A DNA stretch of 45,519 bases from Polyangiaceae bacterium. GTDB taxonomy: Bacteria > Myxococcota_A > Polyangia > Polyangiales > Polyangiaceae. The translations under genes were made by a program, and so were the position numbers. Position 1 is the stretch's first letter; the number at the start of each line of letters is the position of its first letter. The stretch lies in NCBI GenBank assembly GCA_025453595.1, contig JALOQB010000007.1, positions 1 through 45,519 on the forward strand, given 5' to 3'. The notes below the pieces were generated by a model, which saw nothing but the letters and a program-made list of their open reading frames with translations, was not told the origin of the DNA and ran no database searches. Shown here piece after piece: positions 20,259-28,219 of this stretch.

Positions 20259-22643
20259 ATGCAAATCACCCACGGCCGCTCCTGGCTGCGACACGCCTCT
20301 TTTTCCTCGCTGATCCTGGGGCTCTGCGCCTGCGCGGCGGGGCCCCGCTCCGCCATGGCGCCGGCCCCTCGCGGGGCCATGGCGATGGAGGCCGCCCCGG
20401 CCGCCGCGCCGGAGCCGCCGCCACCGCCCGCGGCGGACGCCCCCGCCGCGGCGCCGCTGGAGCCCGCGGCGCCCGCCCCCGCGGCGCCCCTCACCGCGGG
20501 AGCCCCGGCGCTGGCGGGGGCCCCGCTGGAGATGACCTGGGCCCCGGTCCGGGAGTTCCCCGTACCGCGCTACGAGCAGCCTTACGACGGGCCTCGCACG
20601 GACTTCCGCGAGACCGTCTTCTGGAACCCCTCGGTGAAGACCGGCGAAGGCGGGGAGGCCCAGGTGCAGTTCTTCCTGTCGGATGGTGTCACGACCTTCC
20701 GGGCGTCGGCGGAGGGGCTGGGGGGCGGCCAGGCCGGCCGGGGGGACGCGGTGCTGGCGTCCAGGCTGCCGGTCGCCCTCGCGGCGCGCTTGCCGCTGGA
20801 GGTCTCCGCGGGGGACACCATCGAGCTGCCGATCACCCTGACCAACGCCACCAATCGACCCCGCAAGGGCGCGTTCACCGGGAAATTTGGCGCGGGATTC
20901 GCCGTGGCGGGGCCGATCCCTCCGGGCGAGATCGAGCTGCGCGGGGGCGAGTCCCGCACGCTGTTTGCGCCCCTGCGCGTCGTGGGTCAGGGCAACGACG
21001 AGAAGGAGGGGAGCGTCGATCTGGCCATCGAGAGCGGCAGCCTCCGGGACGCTCTCGCCCGCACCGTGCGCATCGTCCCCCAGGGCTTCGCGGGGCACCA
21101 GTCCGCCGCCGGCAAGCTCCGCGGGGCGAGCCGCCACGAGATCACCGTGCCCGAGCACCTCGCGGGGAGCCTCCGCGCCTCGCTCCAGGTCTACCCCTCC
21201 CCCGCCACCTCGCTGCTCAAGGGCACGGAGGCCATGCTGCGCGAGCCCGGGGGCTGCTTCGAGCAGACTTCCAGCAGCAATTACCCCAACGTCATGGTGC
21301 TCTCGTACCTGGCCACCCAGCCCCAGCCGGACCCGGCGATCCTGTCCAGGGCGACCGCTCTCCTGTCGCGTGGGTACAAGCGCCTCGTGGGCTTCGAGAC
21401 CAGGAGCAAGGGCTTCGAGTGGTTCGGCGCGGACCCCGGCCACGAGGCCCTCTCTGCCTACGGAGTCGTCCAGTTCACCGACATGCACAAGGTCTTCCCC
21501 GACGTGGACCGCACCATGATCCAGCGCACCGTCGAGTGGCTCAAGACCCGCCGGGACGGCAAGGGAGGGTACCTGCGCAACAGCCGCGCCCTCGACACCT
21601 TCGGCCGCGCCGCCCCCGAGACCACCGACGTCTACATCACCCACGCCCTCGCCGAGGCCGGCGAGTCCAGGGGCTTCGAGGCCGAGCTCGCCGCCACCCG
21701 CAAGCTCGCCCAGACCACCAGCGACCCGTACCTGCTCGCCCTCGCCGCCGACACCCTCGCCCTGGTCGACGAGCGCTCGCCCGAGACCGCCGAGGCCCTC
21801 CGCAAGCTCGCCGCCCTCCAGAGCAAGGACGGCCACTTCCCCGGCGCTCGCGAGACCATCACCCGCTCCGGCGGCTCCGCCCTCCTCATCGAGACCACCG
21901 CCCTCGCGGCCCTCGCCCTCCTCCGCTCCCCCGCGCAGGCGCTCCCGGCCGCCCGCGCCCTCGACTGGCTCGCCTCCCAGCGCAGCGGCGGCGGCGGCTT
22001 CGGCTCCACCCAGGCCACCGTCCTCGCCCTCAAGGCCCTCGCCCGCGCGCCCCAGGGAGGCCCCCCCGAGGGCACCGTCACCCTCCGCGTCAACGGCTCC
22101 CCCCTCTCCCTGCCCATCAACACCCCCTCCCCCACCCTCGACGGCCTGGAAAAATCCCTGAAAACAGGGAAAAACACCCTCGAAGTCGAGGGCCCGGACG
22201 GGGTCCAGTATGGGATATCTATACAGTACCGGACCGCGCGCCCGGAGGCGAGCCCCCAGGCCCGGGTCAACCTCGCCGTCGAGGGCCCCACGTCCGCCCG
22301 GGTCGGCGAGCCCGTCAAGCTCACCGCCACCCTCACCAACAAGAACGCAACCCCCCTGCCCATGGTGCTGGCGCGCGTCGGGATCCCGGGCGGGTTGACC
22401 TACCAGACCTGGCAGCTGGACGAGCTGCGGGAGCGCAAGGTGATCGACTTCTACGAGACCCGCGAGCGGGAGGTCATCCTCTACTTCCGCGGCATGGCCC
22501 CCCGGGCCAAGCTCACCGTCCCGCTGCAGCTCATCGCCTCGGTGCCTGGCAAGTTCACCGGCCCCGCCAGCCAGGCTTACCTCTACTACACCGACGAGCA
22601 CCGCAGCGTCGCGGAGCCCCTCGCCTTCACCGTGTCCCGTTGA
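20259..22643 (+). CDS. Alpha-2-macroglobulin, thioester half (lipoprotein)
   Basis: The 794-residue protein is the C-terminal half of a bacterial alpha-2-macroglobulin, a protease trap. A lipoprotein signal (SSLILGLCAC) and a long Ala/Pro linker come first. The A2M signature (RTDFRETVFWNPSVKTGEGG, then FLSDGVTTFRASAEGL) begins near residue 113. The thioester motif PGGCFEQ has C333 and Q336, the pair that would form the internal thioester. An alpha/alpha toroid (thioester domain) follows, then a beta domain like the receptor-binding end (about 640-794). The MG1-6 and bait parts are missing and are supplied by the next gene, two bases downstream. Single-chain bacterial forms are about 1500-2000 residues; the two products here add to 1338. 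The usual neighbouring penicillin-binding protein (PbpC) was not seen. Confidence 0.88.
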   Translation: MQITHGRSWLRHASFSSLILGLCACAAGPRSAMAPAPRGAMAMEAAPAAAPEPPPPPAADAPAAAPLEPAAPAPAAPLTAGAPALAGAPLEMTWAPVREFPVPRYEQPYDGPRTDFRETVFWNPSVKTGEGGEAQVQFFLSDGVTTFRASAEGLGGGQAGRGDAVLASRLPVALAARLPLEVSAGDTIELPITLTNATNRPRKGAFTGKFGAGFAVAGPIPPGEIELRGGESRTLFAPLRVVGQGNDEKEGSVDLAIESGSLRDALARTVRIVPQGFAGHQSAAGKLRGASRHEITVPEHLAGSLRASLQVYPSPATSLLKGTEAMLREPGGCFEQTSSSNYPNVMVLSYLATQPQPDPAILSRATALLSRGYKRLVGFETRSKGFEWFGADPGHEALSAYGVVQFTDMHKVFPDVDRTMIQRTVEWLKTRRDGKGGYLRNSRALDTFGRAAPETTDVYITHALAEAGESRGFEAELAATRKLAQTTSDPYLLALAADTLALVDERSPETAEALRKLAALQSKDGHFPGARETITRSGGSALLIETTALAALALLRSPAQALPAARALDWLASQRSGGGGFGSTQATVLALKALARAPQGGPPEGTVTLRVNGSPLSLPINTPSPTLDGLEKSLKTGKNTLEVEGPDGVQYGISIQYRTARPEASPQARVNLAVEGPTSARVGEPVKLTATLTNKNATPLPMVLARVGIPGGLTYQTWQLDELRERKVIDFYETREREVILYFRGMAPRAKLTVPLQLIASVPGKFTGPASQAYLYYTDEHRSVAEPLAFTVSR

Positions 22644-22645
22644 CC

Positions 22646-24280
22646 ATGAGGCCCACCATGTCCAGGCTCCTGCGAACCTCCTCCCTGCTCCTCGCCGCCC
22701 TCTGCTCCGCCCCCCAGGCCCTCCTCGCCCAGACCCCCGACGCCGCCGACCGCCAGCGCGCCGTCGCCGCCGCCGTCGAGAACCAGCTCAACTCCTCCCG
22801 CGGGCGGGTCTTCCACGTCACCACCGACAAGCCCCTCTACCGCCCCGGCGAGGCCGTCTGGTTCCGCGCCTGGGAGGTCGCGGTCCGTGATCTGTCCGGA
22901 ACCTCCGGGGAGCACGGCGTCACCGCCCAGCTCCTCGACCCGCGCGGCGGCAAGGTCGCCGAGAAGCGCATCCTCGCCCGCGGAGGTTTGACCACCAACG
23001 ATTTCACCCTCCCGCCCTCGCTCCCGGGGGGGTCCTACACCCTCAGGGTAAAGAGCGACCTCGGAGGTCAGCACGACCACCCGCTGCAGATCTCGACCTA
23101 CGAGGTGCCCCGGCTGAAGAAGACCGTGGAGTTCACCCGCACCTCCTACGCGCCGGGGGACACGGTGACGGCGCTGGTCCACGTGGAGAAGGCCACAGGG
23201 GAGCCGCTGACCGGCGCCCGGGTGACGGCGCGCATCAACATCGGGGAGGTGCAGATCGGGACGCTGGTGGTGCCCATCGACGCCCGGGGCGACGGGGTGG
23301 TGCGGTTCCAGGTGCCGCCGAACATGCGCCAGAGCAACCTGCTGCTGACGCTGAACGCGGACGCCGGGGGCATCGTGGAGACGCTGCAGCGCCGGGTGCC
23401 GGTGGCGCTGACGCGGGTGGAGGTGAGCGCGTTGCCGGAGGGGGGGGACCTGGTGGTGGGGCTGCCGTCGCGGGTCTACGTGATGGCGCGGGACGAGCAG
23501 GGGAAGCCGGTGGACGGCGCAGGCCAGGTGCTCAACGAGAAGAACGAGGTGGTCGCGACCTTCTCCACGGTCCACGCCGGGATGGCGCGCTTCGCCCTGA
23601 CCCCGAAGGCGGGGGGCCGCTACGTGGTCAAGCTCCGCCACCCGAACGCCCCCGAGGCCCCGCTGCCCGCGGCGCGCCCCGCCGGCTGCGTGCTGCGCTC
23701 GGAGGGGGACCCGGCGGCGCCCCGGGGGTCACTCCGGGTGGTGGTGCTCTGCAGCGAGGCGAGCAAGGGCGTGGTGGCCGCCACCCTGCGGGAGAAGCTG
23801 CTGGCGTCCGCGCCCCTGGACGCCGCCGCCGGCGCGCCGTCCACCCTCGACCTGGCGCTCCCCGAGGACGCGGTGGGGGCGGTCCGGGTCACCCTCTTCG
23901 ACGGCGAGAAGCGCCCCCTGGCCGAGCGCCTCGTCTACCGGGGCCTGGGGCAGGAGATGAAGGTCCAGGTGACCGCGGATCGCAAGGAGTACACCCCGCG
24001 AGACAAGGTCACCCTCACGGTCAAGACCACCTCCGCCAGCGGCAAGCCGGTGGCCGCCGACGTGGCCCTCGCGGTGGTGGACGACGCGGTGCTCCGGCTC
24101 GCGGACAGCAAGGCCCCGCACCTGCTCTCCGAGCTGTACCTCCTCCACGAGATGCCGGGGCAGCAGATCCACGAGCCCAATTTTTACTTCTCCGGCGACA
24201 AGAAGGCCCCCGAGGCCCTCGACCTGCTGCTGGGCACCCAGGGCTACCGCCGCTTCTCCTGGGCCCTGGTCCCCCGCTGA
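22646..24280 (+). CDS. Alpha-2-macroglobulin, MG2/bait-region half
   Basis: The 544-residue protein is the N-terminal half of an alpha-2-macroglobulin. It has a signal peptide ending near ALLAQ, so it is exported without an evident lipid anchor. The MG2 signature HVTTDKPLYRPGEAVWFRAW is at about 51-70. Further macroglobulin-like strands follow (TSYAPGDTVTALV). The bait-region domain is shown by EYTPRDKVTLTVKT, ADVALAVVDDAVLRL and the typical end ALDLLLGTQGYRRFSW. The ATG at 22646 lies two bases after the stop of the thioester half; a second ATG at 22658 would also keep the signal peptide. The product should dock on the lipoprotein half to give a complete trap, which is inference. The gene order is the reverse of the domain order in single-chain relatives. 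Confidence 0.87.
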   Translation: MRPTMSRLLRTSSLLLAALCSAPQALLAQTPDAADRQRAVAAAVENQLNSSRGRVFHVTTDKPLYRPGEAVWFRAWEVAVRDLSGTSGEHGVTAQLLDPRGGKVAEKRILARGGLTTNDFTLPPSLPGGSYTLRVKSDLGGQHDHPLQISTYEVPRLKKTVEFTRTSYAPGDTVTALVHVEKATGEPLTGARVTARINIGEVQIGTLVVPIDARGDGVVRFQVPPNMRQSNLLLTLNADAGGIVETLQRRVPVALTRVEVSALPEGGDLVVGLPSRVYVMARDEQGKPVDGAGQVLNEKNEVVATFSTVHAGMARFALTPKAGGRYVVKLRHPNAPEAPLPAARPAGCVLRSEGDPAAPRGSLRVVVLCSEASKGVVAATLREKLLASAPLDAAAGAPSTLDLALPEDAVGAVRVTLFDGEKRPLAERLVYRGLGQEMKVQVTADRKEYTPRDKVTLTVKTTSASGKPVAADVALAVVDDAVLRLADSKAPHLLSELYLLHEMPGQQIHEPNFYFSGDKKAPEALDLLLGTQGYRRFSWALVPR

Positions 24281-24334
24281 GCACGAATCGGTACCCACCG
24301 CCGCGAGGGGTCGATATCCTCCCTCCCTTGAAGC

Positions 24335-24339
24335 GGAGG
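24335..24339 (+). promoter_or_regulatory. Ribosome binding site deciding the NlpC/P60-like start
   Basis: GGAGG lies seven bases before the ATG at 24347. The in-frame GTG at 24341 is only one base away from it, so the ATG is the better start. Confidence 0.6.
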
Positions 24340-24346
24340 TGTGGGC

Positions 24347-25906
24347 ATGGGCCGTGGTGAATCGAGGTGGCTGGCGTGGTTGGTCGCGGGGGCATCGGTG
24401 CTGGCCCCGGGGCGCGCCGACGCCCTCACCGGGGGCGAGATGGTCGCCCGCGCCATGGAGTGGGTCGACGCCGAGCTCCTCTACTGCGTCGCGCCCAACA
24501 ACGCCTACGACCCCGTCTGCAAGTACACCTGCAACCGCGACGATAACCCCCTCTGGGACCCGTACCGCTCCGACTGCTCGGGCCTCGTCGCCTGGGCCTG
24601 GGGCCTGCCCCCGCCGGGCCCCAGCACCCTCGGCTTCGCCCCATATGGAAGCTCTGTATCGTTCAAGATTGACCCCCACGACCTGCAGCCGGGCGACGCG
24701 CTCAACGAGCGGGGGCAGTACGGCGACAAGTTCCACCACCACATCATCCTTTTTGGCGGCTGGGTCGCGCCCAACAAGGCCCGGCTCATCCAGGAGAGCG
24801 GCTGCGGCAAGCCGGCCAACGAGACCTTCCAGCTCGTCGAGATCGTGGGGGACCGGGTGCGGGTGGGCAAGTACCTCTACCACGCCATCCGCTCCAAGGA
24901 CGTGACCTCGAGCTGCGAGGCCCACTGCGAGGGGACCAAGATCCACGGGGCCAACTGCCAGGTGGGGGACTGCGCCGCCTACGGGGCCACCTGCACCGAG
25001 GACGCCCTCGGCGTGCGCTGCGTCTACACCCAGTGCCCCGCCCAGGGCACCGTCGCCGCCTGCCTCGACCAGGACAAGATCACCACCTGCAAGGACGGGC
25101 TCCCCACCGACGTCGGCGACTGCAGCGCCTACGCGGCCTACTGCTCCCTCGCCGGCGGCACCGCCCACTGCGCCTCGTACTTCTGCGCCGCCCCCAACGA
25201 GCAGCCCGTCGCCCACGACGGCTGCTTCCTCGACGGGAGCATCATGCACTGCGACGACAAGGGCGTCGTCGCCAAGCTCGACCCCTGCCCCGCCGGCACC
25301 AAGTGCTCCGTCCACCCGGCCCCCCACTGCGAGGCCAACAACGGCTGCCCCCCGGAGGGCGACGTCCGCCTCTGCATCAACGGCGTCGCCGCCCGCTGCT
25401 ACAACGGCACCCTCGGCGAGGCCGTGGACTGCGCCGCCCAGGGCCGCGAGTGCGTCGTCGTCGATGGCTTCGCGGGCTGCTCCGAGGAGACCCCGGGGGA
25501 CGGCTCCGACCCGGGCGCCGGGGCCGGCGGGGCGGATCCGGCGGGCGGCGCCGCCGGAGAGCCTGGAACTTCCGGGCAGGCGGGGGTATCCGGAACTTCC
25601 GGACAGGCGGGGGAGGCCGGGAGCGCAGGGGCAGGGGCCGGCGCCGGCGGGGCGGGGGCCGGCGGGGCACTATCCGGAGGTTCCGGAGGCTCCGGGGGCA
25701 AGGCCGGAGGCGGCGGTACGGGCGGGGCGGGGGCCGGGGGCGGGGGCGGAGAGAGCGGGGCGGCGGGGAAGAAGGGGGTGTTGATCCCCGGGGACGAGGG
25801 CGGCGACGAGGGGGGCTGCGGGGTCTCCCCCGGGGGGCGAGGGTGGTGGCCGCTGGCGCTGCTGGCGCTGGGGGGGCTGCGGCGCCGGCGCGGGGGCCGG
25901 CGGTAA
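24347..25906 (+). CDS. NlpC/P60-like hydrolase with MYXO-CTERM-like tail
   Basis: The 519-residue protein has an N-terminal signal peptide (WLAWLVAGASVLAPGRADA). Residues about 25-180 look like an NlpC/P60 papain-fold peptidase: DCSGLVAWAWGL gives the nucleophile C77, and KFHHHIILFGG gives the His (one of 130-132). Such enzymes cut cell-wall peptides. About 190-375 holds several Cys-rich repeats. Then comes a Gly/Ala/Ser linker with VSGTSGQAG units, and finally CGVSPGGRGWWPLALLALGGLRRRRGGRR: a Cys-Gly, a hydrophobic segment and an Arg cluster, as in MYXO-CTERM surface-sorting tails. It is therefore probably exported and then anchored. The last 237 bp overlap, tail to tail, the open frame of the AAA+ gene on the other strand. 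Confidence 0.82.
   Translation: MGRGESRWLAWLVAGASVLAPGRADALTGGEMVARAMEWVDAELLYCVAPNNAYDPVCKYTCNRDDNPLWDPYRSDCSGLVAWAWGLPPPGPSTLGFAPYGSSVSFKIDPHDLQPGDALNERGQYGDKFHHHIILFGGWVAPNKARLIQESGCGKPANETFQLVEIVGDRVRVGKYLYHAIRSKDVTSSCEAHCEGTKIHGANCQVGDCAAYGATCTEDALGVRCVYTQCPAQGTVAACLDQDKITTCKDGLPTDVGDCSAYAAYCSLAGGTAHCASYFCAAPNEQPVAHDGCFLDGSIMHCDDKGVVAKLDPCPAGTKCSVHPAPHCEANNGCPPEGDVRLCINGVAARCYNGTLGEAVDCAAQGRECVVVDGFAGCSEETPGDGSDPGAGAGGADPAGGAAGEPGTSGQAGVSGTSGQAGEAGSAGAGAGAGGAGAGGALSGGSGGSGGKAGGGGTGGAGAGGGGGESGAAGKKGVLIPGDEGGDEGGCGVSPGGRGWWPLALLALGGLRRRRGGRR
25586..25606 (+). repeat. TCCGGAA-type linker repeat, copy in NlpC/P60-like gene
   Basis: GTATCCGGAACTTCCGGACAG encodes VSGTSGQ in the linker. A degenerate tandem copy (GGAACTTCCGGGCAGGC) precedes it at 25565-25581. 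Nearly the same word occurs in two other, non-homologous lipoprotein genes. Confidence 0.7.
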
Positions 25907-28219
25907 GGCGGGGGTTTCCCGCAGGGAGACCTCGCCGCGGGCGACGTCCAGGTGGATGGCGGAGGGGGGGCGCTCGCCGGCGGAGGCGAGGCGCCAGGCG
26001 AGGGGGGCGACGACGCGCTGCTCGATGGCGCGCTTGAGGGGGCGGGCGCCGTAGCGGGGGTCCATGCCGATGTCGGCGAGGAGGTCGAGCAGCGGGGGCT
26101 CGTAGCGGATCGCGACGCCCCGGCGCGCGATGCCCTCGCGGCCCAGGGCCAGGTCCAGCATCCGCTGGACGATGAGGCGCACGCTCGGCCGGTCGAGGGG
26201 GCGGTAGGGGACCAGGTGATCGATGCGGTTGAGGAGCTCGGGCCGGAAGAACCGGGCCGCTGCGGACCGGTAGTGCACGTCGAGGGAGGCCACCGCCTGC
26301 TCGCCAAACCCCAGCTGCTTGCCCGCGGTCTCCGCGCCGAGGTTCGAGGTCATGACGACGACGGTGTTGGTGAAGTCGACCGCGCGCCCGGTCACGTCGG
26401 TCAGGCGCCCCTCGTCGAGGAGCTGCAGCAGCAGGTCGTGGACGCTGCCGTCCGCCTTCTCGATCTCGTCCAGCAGCACGACGCCGAAGGGCTGCTCGCG
26501 GACGCGCCGGGTGAGCACGCCCTCGGCCCCGTAGAGCCCCAGAAGCCGCGCCGCGCTCCCGGGGGCCGCGTACTCACTCATGTCGATGCGGACCATGCGC
26601 TTCTCGTCGCCAAAGAGGAACTCGGTGAGCGCCAGCGCGCTCTCGGTCTTGCCCACGCCGGTCGGGCCCAGCAAGAGGAAGCTGCCCAGGGGCTTCCGCG
26701 GGTCCGCCAGCGCGGTCTTCAGCGTGAGCACCAGGTCTCGCAGCAGCGCCAGGGCGTCGTCCTGGCCGACGACCCGGCGCCGCAGCGCGGCCAGCACGTC
26801 CTCCGGGTCCATGCGCGCCTGGGGGTCGACCAGGCTCCGGGGGAAGCCGGTGCGGCGGGCGAAGGCGTCCAGGATCGCCTCCGGCCCCACGCTCCCTCCG
26901 ACCACCCCCTCCTGCCCCGCGGCGCGCAGCAGCGAGACCGCCGACCCAGGCAGCGGCGCCCGCGGGAAGAAGCGCTCGGTGATGTCCATCGCGGTGCGGA
27001 GCGCCGGCTCCTCGAAGCGCAGCGACAGGCCGCGGCCCACCTGCTGCGCCGCCGACCGCAGCGCGAGCCAGGCCCCCCCGCGATCGAGGGGGGCGAGGGG
27101 CAGCGGCCGCAGCGCCTGCAGGAACGACGCGTGGGTCCGCTCCGCTCGCGCCGCGTCCTCCGCGCTGGCCTCCAGGATCACCGCCAGCTCCCCCGCGGCG
27201 ATCGCGGGCCCCAGGTAGCCCGCCCCGTCCAGCCCCGAGTTGCCGGGGAAGCTCGACAGAAACTCGGTCAGGTTCTCGATGTGCAGCACCGCGCGCCGCA
27301 TGCGCAGCGACCGGATCATCCGCTCCAGCCTCGCCTGCCACTGCCCCAGGTACTGCATCCCGGCCACGATCCGCGCCCCCGAGGTCGAGTAGATCTCGAG
27401 GCCGTGGAGCGGGCTCTTCTCGTCCGAAGCCCGCGCCGCCAGCTCCTGCACCAGCGCGCTCTTGCCGGCGCCGCTCGGCCCCAGCAGCAGCACGCCCGCG
27501 CGCCTCGACCCGGACACCAGCTCCGCCAGCATGTTCAGCTCCCGGTCCCGCTGGAACGCCCGGTCCAGCAGCCCGATGGAGGCCTCCAGGTGCAGCGCCC
27601 GGGACGCCTCGTCCAGCCCGTCCGGCAGCGGCGGAAAGCGGCTCCGCAGGTCCCGCGGGTCGCCCCCCGCCGCCCCCTTCTCCTTCTCTTCCGCCGCGGG
27701 CTCCCGCTGGCCACGCCACCCCACCGTCATCGTCTCCAGCGACTCCACCCCCTCGTACGCCGCCTCCCTCAGCCGCTCCAGCGGCGCCAGGTAAAACTCG
27801 TGGCGCACGTACTCCTCCACCCACACCTCCAGCTCGCTCACATCGTCGATCACCTGCCGCATCCCCAGCCTCGGCAGCAGCACCTCCACCGCCCCCGTCA
27901 GCGGCTCCCCCCTCGGCGGCGCCTTGCTCCCCACCGGCTTCACCAGCACCGAGAAGCGCATCGGCACCTGGATGAACCGCCGCTGCTGGCGCGCCCGCAC
28001 CGTCACGTCCACCCGCCTCAGCTCCATCCTCGGCCAGTGCCCCGTCATCCCCCTCAGATCCCCGTGGTCCTGCTCCAGGAGCCCCTCCAGCGCCCGCGCC
28101 AGATCCGCCCGCGCGCTCCCCACGTCCGGGCCAAACGCGCTCAGCTCCGGGCGACCCACCACCGAGACCGTCGCCCCGAGGCCGTGCCTGCGCACGAAGA
28201 TATGAAATTTTTTGTCCAT
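25670..28219 (-). CDS. ClpA/ClpB-like double AAA+ ATPase, third of three
   Basis: The 849-residue protein has a unique N-terminal domain (1-200) and two AAA+ modules. D1 has Walker A GPSGAGKS (247-254), a pore-loop-like MQYLGQW and a weak Walker B (VLHIEN, no DE). D2 is canonical: Walker A GPTGVGKT (518-525), Walker B VLLDE (581-585), sensor 1 MTSN, Arg finger in ELLNRID (R665), sensor 2 GARPLKR. No ClpB coiled-coil middle domain and no Clp N-repeat is seen. It is probably an unfoldase or remodelling enzyme in the cytoplasm. The conserved part ends near residue 770; the rest is a Pro/Arg tail read antisense to the NlpC/P60-like linker, so the true end is uncertain. The ATG at 28219 lies inside the open frame of the upstream AAA+ gene. 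Confidence 0.85.
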   Translation of the reverse strand: MDKKFHIFVRRHGLGATVSVVGRPELSAFGPDVGSARADLARALEGLLEQDHGDLRGMTGHWPRMELRRVDVTVRARQQRRFIQVPMRFSVLVKPVGSKAPPRGEPLTGAVEVLLPRLGMRQVIDDVSELEVWVEEYVRHEFYLAPLERLREAAYEGVESLETMTVGWRGQREPAAEEKEKGAAGGDPRDLRSRFPPLPDGLDEASRALHLEASIGLLDRAFQRDRELNMLAELVSGSRRAGVLLLGPSGAGKSALVQELAARASDEKSPLHGLEIYSTSGARIVAGMQYLGQWQARLERMIRSLRMRRAVLHIENLTEFLSSFPGNSGLDGAGYLGPAIAAGELAVILEASAEDAARAERTHASFLQALRPLPLAPLDRGGAWLALRSAAQQVGRGLSLRFEEPALRTAMDITERFFPRAPLPGSAVSLLRAAGQEGVVGGSVGPEAILDAFARRTGFPRSLVDPQARMDPEDVLAALRRRVVGQDDALALLRDLVLTLKTALADPRKPLGSFLLLGPTGVGKTESALALTEFLFGDEKRMVRIDMSEYAAPGSAARLLGLYGAEGVLTRRVREQPFGVVLLDEIEKADGSVHDLLLQLLDEGRLTDVTGRAVDFTNTVVVMTSNLGAETAGKQLGFGEQAVASLDVHYRSAAARFFRPELLNRIDHLVPYRPLDRPSVRLIVQRMLDLALGREGIARRGVAIRYEPPLLDLLADIGMDPRYGARPLKRAIEQRVVAPLAWRLASAGERPPSAIHLDVARGEVSLRETPALPPAPAPAPQPPQRQQRQRPPPSPPGGDPAAPLVAALVPGDQHPLLPRRPALSAPAPGPRPARTAASGLAPGASGTSG

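Noticed and set aside
20070..22601. Upstream extension of the giant TPR frame to 4661 residues
   Set aside because: It is antisense to the macroglobulin gene, Gly-rich and without TPR character; the sensible protein starts at the ATG at 20069.
26574..28217. The last ~545 residues of the second AAA+ frame as a real domain
   Set aside because: They are an out-of-phase reading of the third AAA+ gene, rich in Gly, Ala and Arg, with no recognisable fold.
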